A DNA stretch of 64,000 nucleotides. It comes from Hordeum vulgare subsp. vulgare (taxonomy: Eukaryota; Streptophyta; Magnoliopsida; Poales; Poaceae). The DNA is taken from positions 411,253,081 through 411,317,080 of the forward strand of contig NC_058518.1 in the NCBI RefSeq assembly GCF_904849725.1, written 5' to 3'. The number at the start of each line of letters is the position of its first letter. The stretch's first letter is position 1. Positions 43,387-56,933 of this stretch are shown piece after piece. The notes under the pieces were generated by a model. That model did not search any database. It was not told where the DNA came from and saw nothing but the letters and a program-made list of their open reading frames with translations. Made by a program: the position numbers and the translations under genes.

Positions 43387-46302
43387 TTACAATGTAACGA
43401 ATCTAACACCCATACAGTTCTGGTGTTGATCATGTTTTGCTCGTGGAAGATGTTTAGTCAACGGGTGTGCAACATTCAGTTCCGTGTGCAGTTTGCAAAT
43501 ATTTATGTTCTCCTCCTTGATGTAATCGCGGATGGAATTGAAGTGTCGCTTTATGTGTCTGGTCCTCTTGTGAGACCTTGGTTCCTTGGCTAGAGCAATG
43601 GCACCAGTGTTGTCACAGAACAGAGTCATTGGATCCAGTGTACTCGGCACAACTCCAAGATCTATCATGAACTGCTTCATCGAGACACCATCTTTAGCCG
43701 CCTCTGCGGTAGCTATGTACTCCGCTTCGCATGTAGAATCAACTACCATGCTTTGCTTGGAACTGCACCACTTACCGCACACCCATTAAGAATAAATACG
43801 TATCCGGATTGTGACTTAGAGTCATGCGGATCAGTGTCAAAGCTTGCATCAACGTAACCCTTTACGACGAGCTCTTTGTCACCTCCATAAACGAGAAACA
43901 TTTCCTTAGTCCTTTTCAAGTACTTCAGAATATTCTTGACCGCTGTCCAGTTCTCCATTCCAGGATTACTTTGAAACCTTCCCTCCATACTTATGGCAAG
44001 GCTGATATCAGGTCTTGTGCAGAGCATTGCATACATGATAGACCCTATGGCTGAAGAATAGGGGATGACACTTATCTTTTCTCTATCTTTTGCTGTTACT
44101 AGGCATTGAGTCTTACTCAACTTTATACCTTGTAACACACGCAAGAAGCCCTTCTTGTACTGTTCCATTTTGAAATTCTTCAAAACTTTATCAAGGTATG
44201 TGCTCTGTGAAAGTCCTATCAAGCGTCTTGATCTATCTCTATAGATCTTGATGCCCAATATGTAAGTAGCTTCTCCCAGGTCCTTCATTGAAAAACTTTT
44301 ATTCAAGTAATCCTTTGCGCTCCCAAAAGTTCTTTATTATTTTCAATCAGCAATATGTCATCCACATATAATATTAGAAACGTTATAGAGCTCCCACTCA
44401 CTTTCTTGTAAATACAAGATTCTCCATAAACTTGTATAAACCCAAATGCCTTGATCACCTCATCAAAGCGCTAATTTCAACTCCGAGATGCTTGCACCAG
44501 TCCATAAATGGATCGCTGGAGTTTGCATACTTTGTCAACATTCTCTGGATCGACAAAACCTTTCGGTTGCATCATATACAACTCTTCCTTAAGGAAACCG
44601 TTAAGGAATGCTGTTGTGACATCCATCCGCCAAGTTTCATAATCAAAAAATGCAGCTATTGCTAACATGATTATGACGGACTTTAAGCATCACCACGTGT
44701 GAGAAAGTCTCATCGTAGTCAACTCCTTGAACTTGTGAAAAACTATTTGCCACAAGTCGAGCTTTATAGACGGTGACATTACTGTCCGCGTCCGTCTTCT
44801 TCTTAAAGATCCATTTGTTCTGAATGGTCTTTCGCCCTTCAGGTAATACTTCCAAAGTCCACACTTTGTTTTCTTACATAGATCGTATCTCGGGTTTCAT
44901 GGCCTCTAACCATTTGTTGGAATCCGGGCCCACCATTGCTTCTCCATAGCTCGTAGGTTCATCGTTGTCTAACAACATGATTGATAAGACGGGGTTTCCG
45001 TACCACTCAGGAGCATCACGTGCCCTTGTTGACCTACGAGGTTCGATAGCAACTTGATATGAAGTTTCATGATCTTCACCATTAGCTTCCTCTTCAACTA
45101 GTGTAGCTTCGACAAAAAACATCTTTATGTCATGCGCCACCATCTGGTTGAAGTAAAGGTTCTATAACCTCATCAAGTTCTATCTTCCTCCCACTCAATT
45201 CTTTTGAGAGAAACTCTTTATCAAGAAACACTCCATTTTTAGCGACAAACACTTTGCCTTCAGATCTGAGATAAAAGGTTTACCCAACTGTCTCTTTTGG
45301 GTAGCCTATGAAGATGCACTTTTCCACTTTGGGTTACAACTTTTCAAGATGGAGGTTTTTGACATAAGCATCACATCCCCAAACTTTAAGAAATGACAAC
45401 TTTGGCTTCTTGTGAGACCACATCTCATATGGCATCGTCTCGACGGATTTTGATGGTGCCCTGTTTAAAGTGAATGCAGCTATCTCTAATGCATAATCCC
45501 AAAAGATAATGGAAAATTGGTAAGAGACATCATACAACGTACCATATTTAATAAAGTGTGATTACGACGTTCGGACACACCATTACGCTATGGTGTTTCC
45601 AGACTGTGTCAACTGTGAAACAATTCCACATTGTCTTAAGTGAGTACCAAACTCATAACTCAGATATTCACCTCCTCGATTAGATCGTAGGAATTTGATC
45701 TTCTTGTTATGATGATTCTCAACTTTACTCTAAAATTGCTTGAACTTTTTAAACGTTTCATACTTGTGTTTCATCAAGTAAATATAACCATATCTACTCA
45801 AATCATCCATGAAGGTGAGAAAATAACGATAACCACCACGCGCCTCTATGCTCATTGGTCCGCACACATCAGTATGTATGATCCCCAACAAGTCACTTGC
45901 ATGCTCCATTGTTCCGGAGAATGGAGTCTTAGTCATCTTGCCCATGAGGTATGACTCACATGTGTCAAGTGATTCAAAATCAAGTGACTCCAAAAGTCCA
46001 TTAGCATGGAGTTTCTTCATGCGTTTTATGCCAATATAACCTAAGCAGAAGTGCCACAAGAAAGTGGTGTTGTCATTATCAATTCTACATCTTTTGGCTT
46101 CAATGTTATGTATATGTGTATCATCACTACCGAGATTCAACATGAACAAACCCCTCACATTGGGTGCATGACCATAAAAGATATTACTCGTATAAATAAA
46201 ACAACCGTTATTCTCTGACTTAAATGAGTAACCGTCTGTCCATCTCGCAATAAACAAGATCCAGATATAATGTTCATGCTTACCGCAGGCACCAAATAAC
46301 AA
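43387..46302 (-). pseudogene. E4 pol: integrase, reverse transcriptase, RNase H in fragments
   Basis: Minus-strand pieces in order are: integrase (46302-45730, with HTDVCGPMSIEARGGYRYFL and FMDDLSRYGYIYL), more integrase (45537-45334, AFTLNRAPSKSVETMPYEMW), a linker, and reverse transcriptase. The reverse transcriptase spans 45143-43743, with WIFKKKTDADSNVTVYKARL, RMDVTTAFLNG and the YVDD box at 44357-44368. RNase H follows (43782-43387, with VVDSTCEAEYIATAEAAKD and TLFCDNTGAIALAKEP). Frames change at least five times and stops separate the pieces. The order integrase before reverse transcriptase is diagnostic for Copia. Confidence 0.85.
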
Positions 46303-46436
46303 TTATTTAGGTTCATCACTAATCTCGTTGGTAACTGAAGTGAAAATATGCCAACGGCGATCGCATCAAGCTTGGAACCATTTCCCACGTGCATTGTCAC
46401 TTCATCCTTTGCCAGCCTTCGTTTATTCCGTAGTTC

Positions 46437-46875
46437 CTATTTCGAGTTGCAAATGTGAGCAACAGAACCGGTATCAAATACCCGCGCACTACTAGGAGAG
46501 CCGGTGAGGCACACATCAATAACATGTATATCAAATACACCTTGTTTGGTGTTGGACGCCTTCTTATTGGCCAGATACCTAGGGCAGTTCCGCTTCCAGT
46601 GACCAGTCCCCTTGCAATGATAACACTCAGTTTTCGGCTGGGGTCCAGCCTTGGGTTTCTTCGTAGAAGGGGCAACAACTTTGCCACTCTTCTTGGAGTT
46701 ACCCTTCTTGCCCTTGTCGGTTTTCTTGAAACTGGTGGTCTTATTGATCGTCAAAATTTGATGTTCTTTCTGGATTTCTGACTCAGCGACTTTTAGCATC
46801 GCAAATAGCTCGACGAGTGATTTATTCATCCCTTGTGTGTTGTAGTTCAACACAAAGATCTTATAACTAGGTGGT
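46437..46875 (-). pseudogene. E4 gag C-terminal part with zinc knuckle
   Basis: The frame contains NYNTQGMNKSLVELFAMLKV, a Lys-rich linker, and the nucleocapsid knuckle CYHCKGTGHWKRNC (CX2CX4HX4C). It then runs into the protease start FDTGSVAHICN, with Asp in DTGS. The N-terminal part is cut off by E3 at 46875. Confidence 0.8.
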
Positions 46876-47515
46876 TGATAACCCTCAAGTATAGGGGATT
46901 GCAACAATTTTCGAGGGTAGAGTATTCAACCCAAATTTATTGATTCGACACAAGGGGAAGCCAAAGAATATTCTCGAGTATTGGCAGTTGAGTTATCAAC
47001 TCAACCACACCTGAAAGACTTAATATCTGCAGCAAAGTGGTGTGATAGCAACAGTAGCAACGGTAATAGTAGCAGCAGTGACAACAGTAGCGGTAACAGT
47101 AGCAGCAGTGACAGAGTAATAGTCGCAGCAGTGACATCAGTAGCAGCAAAGTAACATAGCAAGGACCAGTAGGAAAACTCGTAGGCATTGGATCGGTGAT
47201 GGATAATTATGCCGGATGACATTCATCATGCAACAGTTATAACATGGGGAGATATGTAACTAGCTCCAGTTCGTCAATGTAATGTAGGCATGTATTCCGT
47301 ATGTAGTCATACATGCTTAGGGAAAAGAACTTGCATGACATCTATTGCCCATCCCTCTCGTGGCAGCAGGGTCCTAATGGAAACTACGGGATATTAAGGT
47401 TCTCCTTTTAATAGAGAACCGGAACAAAGCATTAGCACTTAGTGAATACATGAACTCCTCATAGTATGGTCATCTCCGGGAGTGGTTCCGGCTATTGTCA
47501 CTCCGGGGTTGCCGG
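46876..47515 (-). repeat. E3 3' LTR, left part
   Basis: TGATAACCCTCAAGTATAGG starts it, as at 63549. It ends at GCCGG, the target duplication of E5. The continuation is at 56153-56933. The joined LTR is about 1.42 kb. Confidence 0.9.
47043..47155. repeat. Trinucleotide-like AGC/AGT array in the E3 LTR
   Basis: A run of GTAGCAGCAGTGACA-type words produces Leu/Cys-rich chance frames on the minus strand. The 5' LTR has the matching array at 63720-63850 with a different number of units. Confidence 0.8.
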
Positions 47516-49364
47516 TGTTGGGTAACGTCGCATGGGAAACAAAAATTTTCCTACGCGCACGAAGACCTATCATGGTGATGTCCATCTACGAGAGGGGATG
47601 AGTGATCTACGTACCCTTGTAGACCGTACAGCAGAAGCGTTAGAGAACGCGGTTGATGTAGTGGAACGTCCTCACGTCCCTCGATCCGCCCCGCGAACAA
47701 TCCCGCGATCAGTCCCACGATCTAGTGCCGAACGAACGGCACCTCCGCGTTCAACACACGTACAGCTCGACGATGATCTCGGCCTTCTTGATCCAGCAAG
47801 AGAGACGGAGAGGTAGAAGAGTTCTCCGGCAGCGTGATGGCGCTCCGGAGGTTGGTGATGACCTTGTCTCAGCAGGGCTCCGCCCGAGCTCCGCAGAAAC
47901 GCGATCTAGAGGAAAAACCGTGGAGGTATGTGGTCGGGCTGCCGTGGAAAAGTCGTCTCAAATCAGCCCTAAAACCTCCGTATATATAGGTGGGAGGGAG
48001 GGGGGCCTTGCCTTGGAGTCCAAGGACCCTCAAGGAGTCGGCCGAGCCAAGGGGGAGGACTCTCCCCCCCCCAAACCGAGTTGGACTAGGTTTCGTGGGA
48101 GGGAGTCCCCCTCCCTTCCCACTTTGGTGGGAGGGAGTCCCCCTCCCTTCCCACCTCCTCCTTTTTTTTCCTTTTTCCTTTGATTTCTTATCCTTGGCGC
48201 ATAGGGCCCTTTTGGGCTGTCCCACCAGCCCACTAAGGGCTGGTGCGCCACCCTTATGGCCTATGGGCTTCCCCGGGGTGGGTTGCCCCCCCGGTGAACT
48301 CCCGGAACCCATTCGTCATTCCCGGTACATTCCCGGTAACTCCGAAAACCTTCCGGTAATCAAATGAGGTCATCCTATATATCAATCTTCGTTTCCGGAC
48401 CATTTCGGAAACCCTCGTGACGTCCGTGGTCTCATCCGGGACTCCGAACAACATTCGGTAACCAACCATATAACTCAAATACGCATAAAACAACGTCGAA
48501 CCTTAAGTGTGCAGACCCTGCGGGTTCGAGAACTATGTAGACATGATCCGAGAGACTCCTCGGTCAATATCCAATAGCGGGACCTGGATACCCATATTGG
48601 ATCCTACATATTCTACGAAGATCTTATCGTTTGAACCTCAGTGTCAAGGATTCATATAATCCCGTATGTCATTCCCTTTGTCCTTCGGTATGTTACTTGC
48701 CCGAGATTCGATCGTCAGTATCCGCATACCTATTTCAATCTCGTTTACCGGCAAGTCTCTTTACTCGTTCCGTAATACAAGATCCCGCAACTTACACTAA
48801 GTTACATTGCTTGCAAGGCTTGTGTGTGATGTTGTATTACCGAGTGGGCCCCGAGATACCTCTCCGTCACACGGAGTGACAAATCCCAGCCTTGATCCAT
48901 ACTAACTCAACGAACACCTTCGGAGATACCTGTAGAGCATCTTTATAGTCACCCAGTTACGTTGCGACGTTTGATACACACAAAGCATTCCTCCGGTGTC
49001 CGTGAGTTATATGATCTCATGGTCATAGGAACAAATACTTGACACGCAGAAAACAGTAGCAACAAAATGACACGATCAACATGCTACGTCTATTAGTTTG
49101 GGTCTAGTCCATCACATGATTCTCCTAATGATGTGATCCCGTTATCAAGTGACAACACTTGCCTATGGCCAGGAAACCTTGACCATCTTTGATCAACGAG
49201 CTAGTCAACTAGAGGCTTACTAGGGACAGTGTTTTGTCTATGTATCCACACAAGTATTGTGTTTCCAATCAATACAATTATAGCATGGATAATAAACGAT
49301 TATCATGAACTAAGAAATATAATAATAACTAATTTATTATTGCCTCTAGGGCATATTTCCAACA
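47516..49364 (-). repeat. E5 3' LTR
   Basis: 1,849 bp, TGTTGGGTAACGTCGCATGG to GGGCATATTTCCAACA. It contains an internal duplication of about 32 bp (GGGAGTCCCCCTCCCTTCCC twice, about 48098-48153) that the other LTR lacks, which accounts for the length difference. A minus-strand TATATATA box lies at 47981-47988. Confidence 0.9.
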
Positions 49365-52300
49365 GTCTCCCACTTGCACTAGAGTCAATAATCTAGTTCA
49401 CATCACCATGTGATTCCAACGAATCCAACACCCATATAGTTCTGGGGTCTGATCACGTCTTGCTCGTGAGAGAGGTTTCAGTCAACGGTTCTGAAAACTT
49501 TCAGATCCGTGTGTTCTTTACAAATCTTTATGTCATCTTATAGATGCTGCTACTACGTGCTATTCGGAAATGCTCCAAATATCTACTCTACTATACGAAT
49601 CCGTTTCACTACTCATACTTATTCGGATTAGTGTCAAAGCTTGCATCAACGTAACCCTTTACGACGAACTCTTTAACCACCTCCATAATCGAGAAAAATT
49701 CCTTAGTCCATTAGTTACTAAGGATAAATTTTGACCGCTGCTAGTGATTCAATCATGGATCACTCTCTGTACCCTCAACAGACTTTGAGTCAAGGCACAC
49801 ATCAGGTGCAGTACACAGCATGTCATACTTTAGATTCTACGGCTAAGGCATAGAAGACGACCTTCGTCTATTCTCTTTATTCTGCCGTGGTCGGGTTTTG
49901 AGTCTTACTCAAATTCACACCTTACAACACAACCAAGAACTCCTTCTTTGCTGATCTATTTTGAACTCATTCAAAAACTTGTCAAGGCATGCATCTTATT
50001 GAAACTTTCATTAAGCGCTTTTGATCCATCTCCATAGATCTTTGATGCTCAACGTTCAAGTAGCGCAATCCAGGTATTCCTTTGAAAACTCCTTTCAAAA
50101 CAACCTTGTATGCTTTACAGAAATTCTACATTACTTCTGATCCAAAATATGTCAACCACATATACTTATCAGAAATTCTATAGTGCTCCCACTCACTTCT
50201 TTGGAAATACAAGTTTCTCATAAACCTTGTACACACCCAAAATCTTTGATCATCTCATCAAAGTGCTTATTCCAACTCCGAGATGCTTGCACCAGTCCAT
50301 TGAAGGATCGGTGGAGTTTGCATACTTGTTAGTATCCTTAGGATCGACAAAACCTCATGGTTGTATCTCATACAATGTTTACTCAAGGAAACCGTCGAGG
50401 AAACAATGTTTTGACATCCTACGTGCAATATTTCATAAATAATGCAGCAACTACTAACATAATTCTAACAGACCTTTAGCATCGCTACGAGTGAGAAAGA
50501 CTCATCATAGTCAACTGTTTGATCTTGTCGAAAACATCTTTGCGACAAGTCGAGCTTTTCTTAATAGTGACTTATCACCATCATCGTCTGTCTTCTTTTA
50601 AAGATCCATTTTACTCAATAGTCCCATGACCATCAAGTAGTTCTACCAAAGTCTACACTTTGTTTTCACACATGGATCCTCTCTCGGATTTCATGGCTTC
50701 CAGCCATTTGTCGGAATCTGGGCCCACCATCGCTTTCTCCATAACTCGTAGGTTCACTGTTGCTCAACAACATGACCTCCAAGACAGGGTTACCGTACTA
50801 CTCTGTAGCAGTACGCGACCTTGTCGACCTACGAGGTTTGTAGTAACTTGATTCGAAGCTCAATGATCACCATCATCAGCTTCCACTTCAATTGGTGTAG
50901 GCGCCACAGGAACAACTTCCTACGCCCTGCCACACACTGGTTGAAGTGATGGTTCAATAACCTCATCAAGTTCCACTACCCTCCCACTCAATTCTTTCGA
51001 GAGAAACCTTTTCTCGAGAAAGGATCCGTTTCTAGAAACAAACACTTTGCTTTCGGATCTGAGATAGGAGATGTACCCAACTGTTTTGGATATCCTATGA
51101 AGATGCATTTATCCGCTTTGGGTTCGAGCTTATCAGACTGAAACTTTTTCACATAAGTGTCGAAGCCCCAAACTTTCAAGAAACGATAGTTTAGATTTCT
51201 CTAAACCTCAGTCTATACTGTGTCATCTCAACGGAAATACGCGGTGCCCTATTTAAAGTGAATGCGGTTGTCTCTAATGGATAACCCATAAACGATAGTG
51301 GTAATTCGATAAGAGACATCACAGCATGCACCATACTAAATAGTGCGTGGCTATAACGTTCAGACACATCATCACACTATGATGTTCCAGGTGGCATGAA
51401 CTGTGAAACAATTTCCACATTGTCTTAACTGTGTACCAAAAACTCGTAACTCAGATATTCATTTCTATGATCATATCGTAGACAGTTCATCCTCTTGTTA
51501 CGACGAACTTCACTCTGAAACGGAATTGAACTTTTCAATATTTCAGACTTGTGATTCATTAAGTAAATACTCCTGTATCTACTCAAGTCGTCAGTGAAGT
51601 AAGAACATAATGATATCCACTGCGTGCCTCATCACTCATTGGACTGCATACATCATAATGTATCACTTCCAACAAGTTACTATCTTGTTTCATCTCAATG
51701 AAAACAAGGCCTTGCTCATGTGGTATGATTTGCATGTCACTAGTGATTTGAAATCAGGTGAGTAAAGATCCATCAACATGGAGCCTCTTCATGCAATTTA
51801 TACTAACATGACTCAAGCGGCAGTGCCACAAGTAAGTGGTACTATCATCATTAACTCGTATCTTTTGGCACCAATGTGTAACACTACAATCGAGATTCAA
51901 TAAACCATTGAAGGTGATTATTCAAGCAAATAGAGTAACCATTATTCTCTTTGAATGAATAATCGTATTGCAATAAACACGATCCAATCATGTTCATGCT
52001 TAACGCAAGCACCAAATAACAATTATTTAGGTTCAACACCAATCCCGATGGTAGAGGGAGCGTGCGACGTTTGATCATATCAACCTTGGAAATACTTCCA
52101 ACACGTATCGTCACCTCGCCTTTAGCTAGTCTCCGTTTATGTCGTAGCTTTCATTTCGCGTTACTAATCACTTAGCAACCGAACCGGCATCCAATACCCT
52201 CGTGCTACTAGGACTACTAGTAAAGTACACATCAACATTATGTATATCAAATATACTTCTCTCGACTTTTGCCAGCCTTCTTATCTACCAAGTATCTAGA

Positions 52301-54330
52301 GTTGCTCCGCCACAGTGAGTGTTCCCCTTATTACAGAAGCACTTAGTCTCGGGTTTGGGTTTAATCTTGGGTCTCTTCATTAGCGCAGCAACTGTTTTGC
52401 CGTTTCACGAAGTATCCCTTCTAGCCCTCGCCTTTCTTGAAACTTAGTGGTTTTTCAAACCATCAACTATTGATGCTCCTTCTTGATTTCTACTTTCGCA
52501 GTGTCAAACGTCGCGAATCGCTCAAGGATCATTGTATCTATCCTTGATATGTCATAGTTCATCACGAAGCTCTCAAAGCTTGGTGGCAGTGACTTTTGGA
52601 GAACCATCACTATCTCATCTGGAAGATTAGCTCCCACTTGATTCAAGTGATTGTCGTACTCAGACAATCTGAGCACACGCTCAACGATTGAGATTTTGTC
52701 CTTTACTTTGTGGTCAAAGAATCTTGTTGGAGGTCTCGTACCTCTTAACAAGGGCACAAGCATGAAATCACAATTTCATCTCTTTAGAACATCACTTATG
52801 TTCCGTGACGTTTTAAAACGTTTTCGGTGCCTTGCTTCTAAGCCATTAAGTACTTTGCACTGAACTATCGTGTAGTCATCAGAAACGTGTATGTCGGATG
52901 TTCACAGCATCCACAGACGACGCTTGAGGTGCAGCACACCGAGTGGTGCATTAAGGACATAAGCCTTCTGCGCAGCAATGAGGACAATCCTCGGTTTTAC
53001 AGACTCAGTCTGCAAAGGTTGCTACTATCAATTTTCAACTAAATTTTCTCTAGGAACATATAAAAACAGTAGAGCTATAGCGCAAGCTACATCGTAATTC
53101 GCAAAGACCATTAGACTATGTTCATGACAATTAGTTCAATTAATCATATTACTTAAGAACTCCCACTCAAAAAGTACATCTCTCTAGTCATTTGAGTGGT
53201 ACATGATCCAAATCCGCTATCTCAAGTCCGATCATCACGTGAGTCGAGAATAGTTTCAGTGGTAAGCATCTCTATGCTAATCATATCAACTATACGATTC
53301 ATGCTCGACCTTTCGGTCTCATGTGTTCCGAGGCCATGTCTGCACATGCTAGGCTCGTCAAGCTTAACCCGAGTGTTCCGCGTGCGCAACTGTTTTGCAC
53401 CCGTTGTATGTGAACGTTGAGTCTATCACACCCGATCATCACGTGGTGTCTCGAAACGACGAACTGTAGCAACGGTGCACAGTCGGGGAGAACACAATTT
53501 CGTCTTGAAATTTTAGTGAGAGATCACCTCATAATGCTACCGTCGTTCTAAGCAAAATAAGGTGCATAAAAGGATTAACATCACATGCAATTCATAAGTG
53601 ACATGATATGGCCATCATCACGTGCTTCTTGATCTCCATCACCAAAGCACCGACACGATCTTCTTGTCATCGGCGCCACACCATGATCATCCATCAACGT
53701 GTTGCCATCGGGGTTGTCGTGCTACTTATTCTATTACTACTAAAGCTACATCCTAACAAAATAGTAAACGCATCTGCAAGCACAACCGTTAGTATAAAGG
53801 CAACCCTATGGCTCCTGCCGGTTGCCGTACCATCGACGTGCAAGTCGATATTTCTATTACAACATGATCATCTCATACATCCAATATATCACATCACATC
53901 GTTGGCCATATAACATCACAATCATACCCTGCAAAAACAAGTTAGACGTCCTCTAATTTTGTTGTTGCATGTTTTACGTGGTGACCAAGGGTATCTAGTA
54001 GGATCGCATCTTACTTACGCAAACACCACAACGGAGATATATGAGTTGCTATTTAACCTCATCCAAGGACCTCCTCGGTCAAATCCGATTCAACTAAAGT
54101 TGGAGAAACCGTCACTTGCCAGTCATCTTTGAGCAACGGGGGTTACTCGTAACGATGAAACCAGTCTCTCGTAAGCGTACGAGTAATGTCGGTCCAAGCC
54201 GCTTCAATCCAACAATACCGCGGAATCAAAAAAGACTAAGGAGGGCAACAAAACGCACATCACCGCCCACAAAAACTTTTGTGTTCTACTCGAGAAGACA
54301 TCTACGCATGAACCTAGCTCATGATGCCAC
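49365..54330 (-). pseudogene. E5 internal region, wrecked Copia gag-pol
   Basis: Only scraps are readable on the minus strand. They are gag (52763-52467, VERVLRLSEYDNHLNQVGAN), protease/gag boundary (52114-51884, LVLNLNNCYLVLALSMNMIG), and integrase end (51179-50988, DTYVKKFQSDKLEPKADKC, FIGYP). Nucleotide words parallel those of E4 throughout, for example GGTTCAATAACCTCATCAAG at 50951, but with many indels. The stretch 52870-54300 near the 5' side has no frame at all and is leader-like. Confidence 0.75.
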
Positions 54331-56147
54331 TGTTGGGTAACGTCGCATGGGAAACAAAAATTTTCCTACGCGCACGAAGACCTATCATGGTGATGTCCAT
54401 CTATGAGAGGGGATGAGTGATCTACGTACCCTTGTAGACCGTACAGCAGAAGCGTTAGAGAACACGGTTGATGTAGTGGAACGTCCTCACGTCCCTCGAT
54501 CCGCCCCGCGAACAATCCCGCGATCAGTCCCACGATCTAGTGCCGAACGGACGGCACCTCCGCGTTCAGCACACGTACAGCTCGACGATGATCTCGGCCT
54601 TCTTGATCCAGCAAGAGAGACGGAGAGGTAGAAGAGTTCTCCGGCAGCGTGACGGCGCTCCGGAGGTTGGTGATGACCTTGTCTCAGCAGGGCTCCGCCC
54701 GAGCTCCGCAGAAACGCGATCTAGAGGAAAAACCGTGGAGGTATGTGGTCGGGCTGCCGTGGAAAAGTCGTCTCAAATCAGCCCTAAAACCTCCGTATAT
54801 ATAGGTGGGAGGGAGGGGGCCTTGCCTTGGGGTCCAATGACCCTCAAGGAGTCGGCGGAGCCAAGGGGGAGGACTCTCCCCCCCCCAAACCGAGTTGGAC
54901 TAGGTTTCGTGGGAGGGAGTCCCCCTCCCTTCCCACCTCCTCCTTTTTTTTTCCTTTTTCCTTTGATTTCTTATCCTTGGCGCATAGGGCCCTTTTGGGC
55001 TGTCCCACCAGCCCACTAAGGGCTGGTGCGCCACCCTTATGGCCTATGGGCTTCCCCGGGGTGGGTTGCCCCCCCGGTGAACTCCCGGAACCCATTCGTC
55101 ATTCCCGGTACATTCCCGGTAACTCCGAAAACCTTCCGGTAATCAAATGAGGTCATCCTATATATTAATCTTCGTTTCCGGACCATTCCGGAAACCCTCG
55201 TGATGTCCGTGATCTCATCCGGGACTCCGAACAACATTCGGTAACCAACCATATAACTCAAATACGCATAAAACAACGTCGAACCTTAAGTGTGCAGACC
55301 CTGCGGGTTCGAGAACTATGTAGACATGACCCGAGAGACTCCTCGGTCAATATCCAATAACGGGACCTGGATGCCCATATTGGATCCTACATATTCTACG
55401 AAGATCTTATCGTTTGAACCTCAGTGTCAAGGATTCATATAATCCCGTATGTCATTCCCTTTGTCCTTCGGTATGTTACTTGCCCGAGATTCGATCGTCA
55501 GTATCCGCATACCTATTTCAATCTCGTTTACCGGCAATTCTCTTTACTCGTTCCGTAATACAAGATCTCGCAACTTACACTAAGTTACATTGCTTGCAAG
55601 GCTTGTGTGTGATGTTGTATTACCGAGTGGGCCCCGAGATACCTCTCCGTCACACGGAGTGACAAATCCCAGCCTTGATCCATACTAACTCAACGAACAC
55701 CTTCGGAGATACCTGTAGAGCATCTTTATAGTCACCCAGTTACGTTGCGACGTTTGATACACACAAAGCATTCCTCCGGTGTCCGTGAGTTATATGATCT
55801 CATGGTCATAGGAACAAATACTTGACACGCAGAAAACAGTAGCAACAAAATGACACAATCAACCTGCTACGTCTATTAGTTTGGGTCTAGTCCATCACAT
55901 GATTCTCCTAATGATGTGATCCCGTTATCAAGTGACAAAACTTGCCTATGGCCAGGAAACCTTGACCATCTTTGATCAACGAGCTAGTCAACTAGAGGCT
56001 TACTAGGGACAGTGTTTTGTCTATGTATCCACACAAGTATTGTGTTTCCAATCAACACAATTATAGCATGGATAATAAACGATTATCATGAACTAAGAAA
56101 TATAATAATAACTAATTTATTATTGCCTCTAGGGCATATTTCCAACA
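54331..56147 (-). repeat. E5 5' LTR
   Basis: 1,817 bp and nearly identical to the 3' LTR. In the first 330 bp I count five differences, all transitions. TATATATA box on the minus strand at 54796-54803. Confidence 0.9.
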
Positions 56148-56152
56148 GCCGG

Positions 56153-56933
56153 GTCGTAACACATAGTAGGTGACTACAACTTGCAAGATAGGATCAAGAA
56201 CACACATATATTGACGAGAACATAATAGGTTCAGATCTGAAATCATGGCACTCGGGCCCTAATGACAAGCATTAAGCATGGCAAAGTAGTAGCAACATCA
56301 ATCTCAGAACATAGTGGATACTAGGGATCAATCCCCATCAAAACTAACTCGATTACAGGATAGATCTCATCCAACCCATCACCATCCAGCAAGCCTACGA
56401 TGAGATTACTCACGAACGGTGAAGAGCATCATGGAATTGGCGATGAAGGAAGGTTGGTGATGACGATGGTGACGATCTCCCCTCTCCGGAGCCCAGAACG
56501 GACTCCAGATCTGCCTTCCAGAGGAAGAACAGGAGGTGGCGGCGCCTCCGTATCGTAAAACACGATGAACTCTCCTCCTTGATTTTTTCCGAACGAAAGG
56601 GACTAAATAGAGCTGGAGTTGGAGGCGGCGGAGCTCCGAGGGCCCCACAAGCATGCTAGGCGCGACAAGGGGGGCCCGCGCCTGGTGGGCTTGTGGGCTC
56701 CTCGCTCCACTCCTCCGGTTGATTCTTGCACCAATATTTTTTATATATTCCACAAAAAATACTCGTAAATTTCCAGGTCATTCCGAGAGCTTTTATTTCT
56801 ACGCAAAAACAACACCATGGCAATTCTGCTGAAAACAGCATCAGTCCGGGTTAGTTCCATTCAAATCATGCAAATTAGAGTCCAAAACAAGGGCAAAAGA
56901 GTTTGGAAAAGTAGATACGACGGAGACGTATCA
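56153..56933 (-). repeat. E3 3' LTR, right part
   Basis: It continues the LTR broken at 47515 and ends GACGGAGACGTATCA. The minus strand starts TGATACGTCTCCGTCGTATC. Confidence 0.85.

Larger units (their letters stand above)
41569..46875 (-). mobile_element. BARE/WIS/Angela-like Copia element E4, 3' part, cut by E3
   Basis: 3' LTR 41569-43336, polypurine side GTCTCCCACTTGCACTAG, then pol and gag on the minus strand up to 46875, where Gypsy element E3 begins (target duplication GTGGT at 46871-46875). The gag start, primer site and 5' LTR would lie beyond the right edge of the window. The coding region is broken in many places. Confidence 0.8.
47516..56147 (-). mobile_element. Complete BARE/Angela-like Copia element E5 with degenerate coding region
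   Basis: Two LTRs (47516-49364 and 54331-56147) enclose a 5-kb internal region, flanked by GCCGG on both sides (47511-47515, 56148-56152). It is inserted in the 3' LTR of E3. The polypurine side is GTCTCCCACTTGCACTAG at 49365 and the primer-site side is CATGATGCCAC at 54330. No frame of useful length exists inside, so it can only have moved with proteins from another element. Confidence 0.9.

Noticed and set aside
47001..47222. Leu/Cys-rich frames resembling membrane proteins (also at 63610-63929)
   Set aside because: They are translations of an AGC/AGT trinucleotide-like array inside the E3 LTR.
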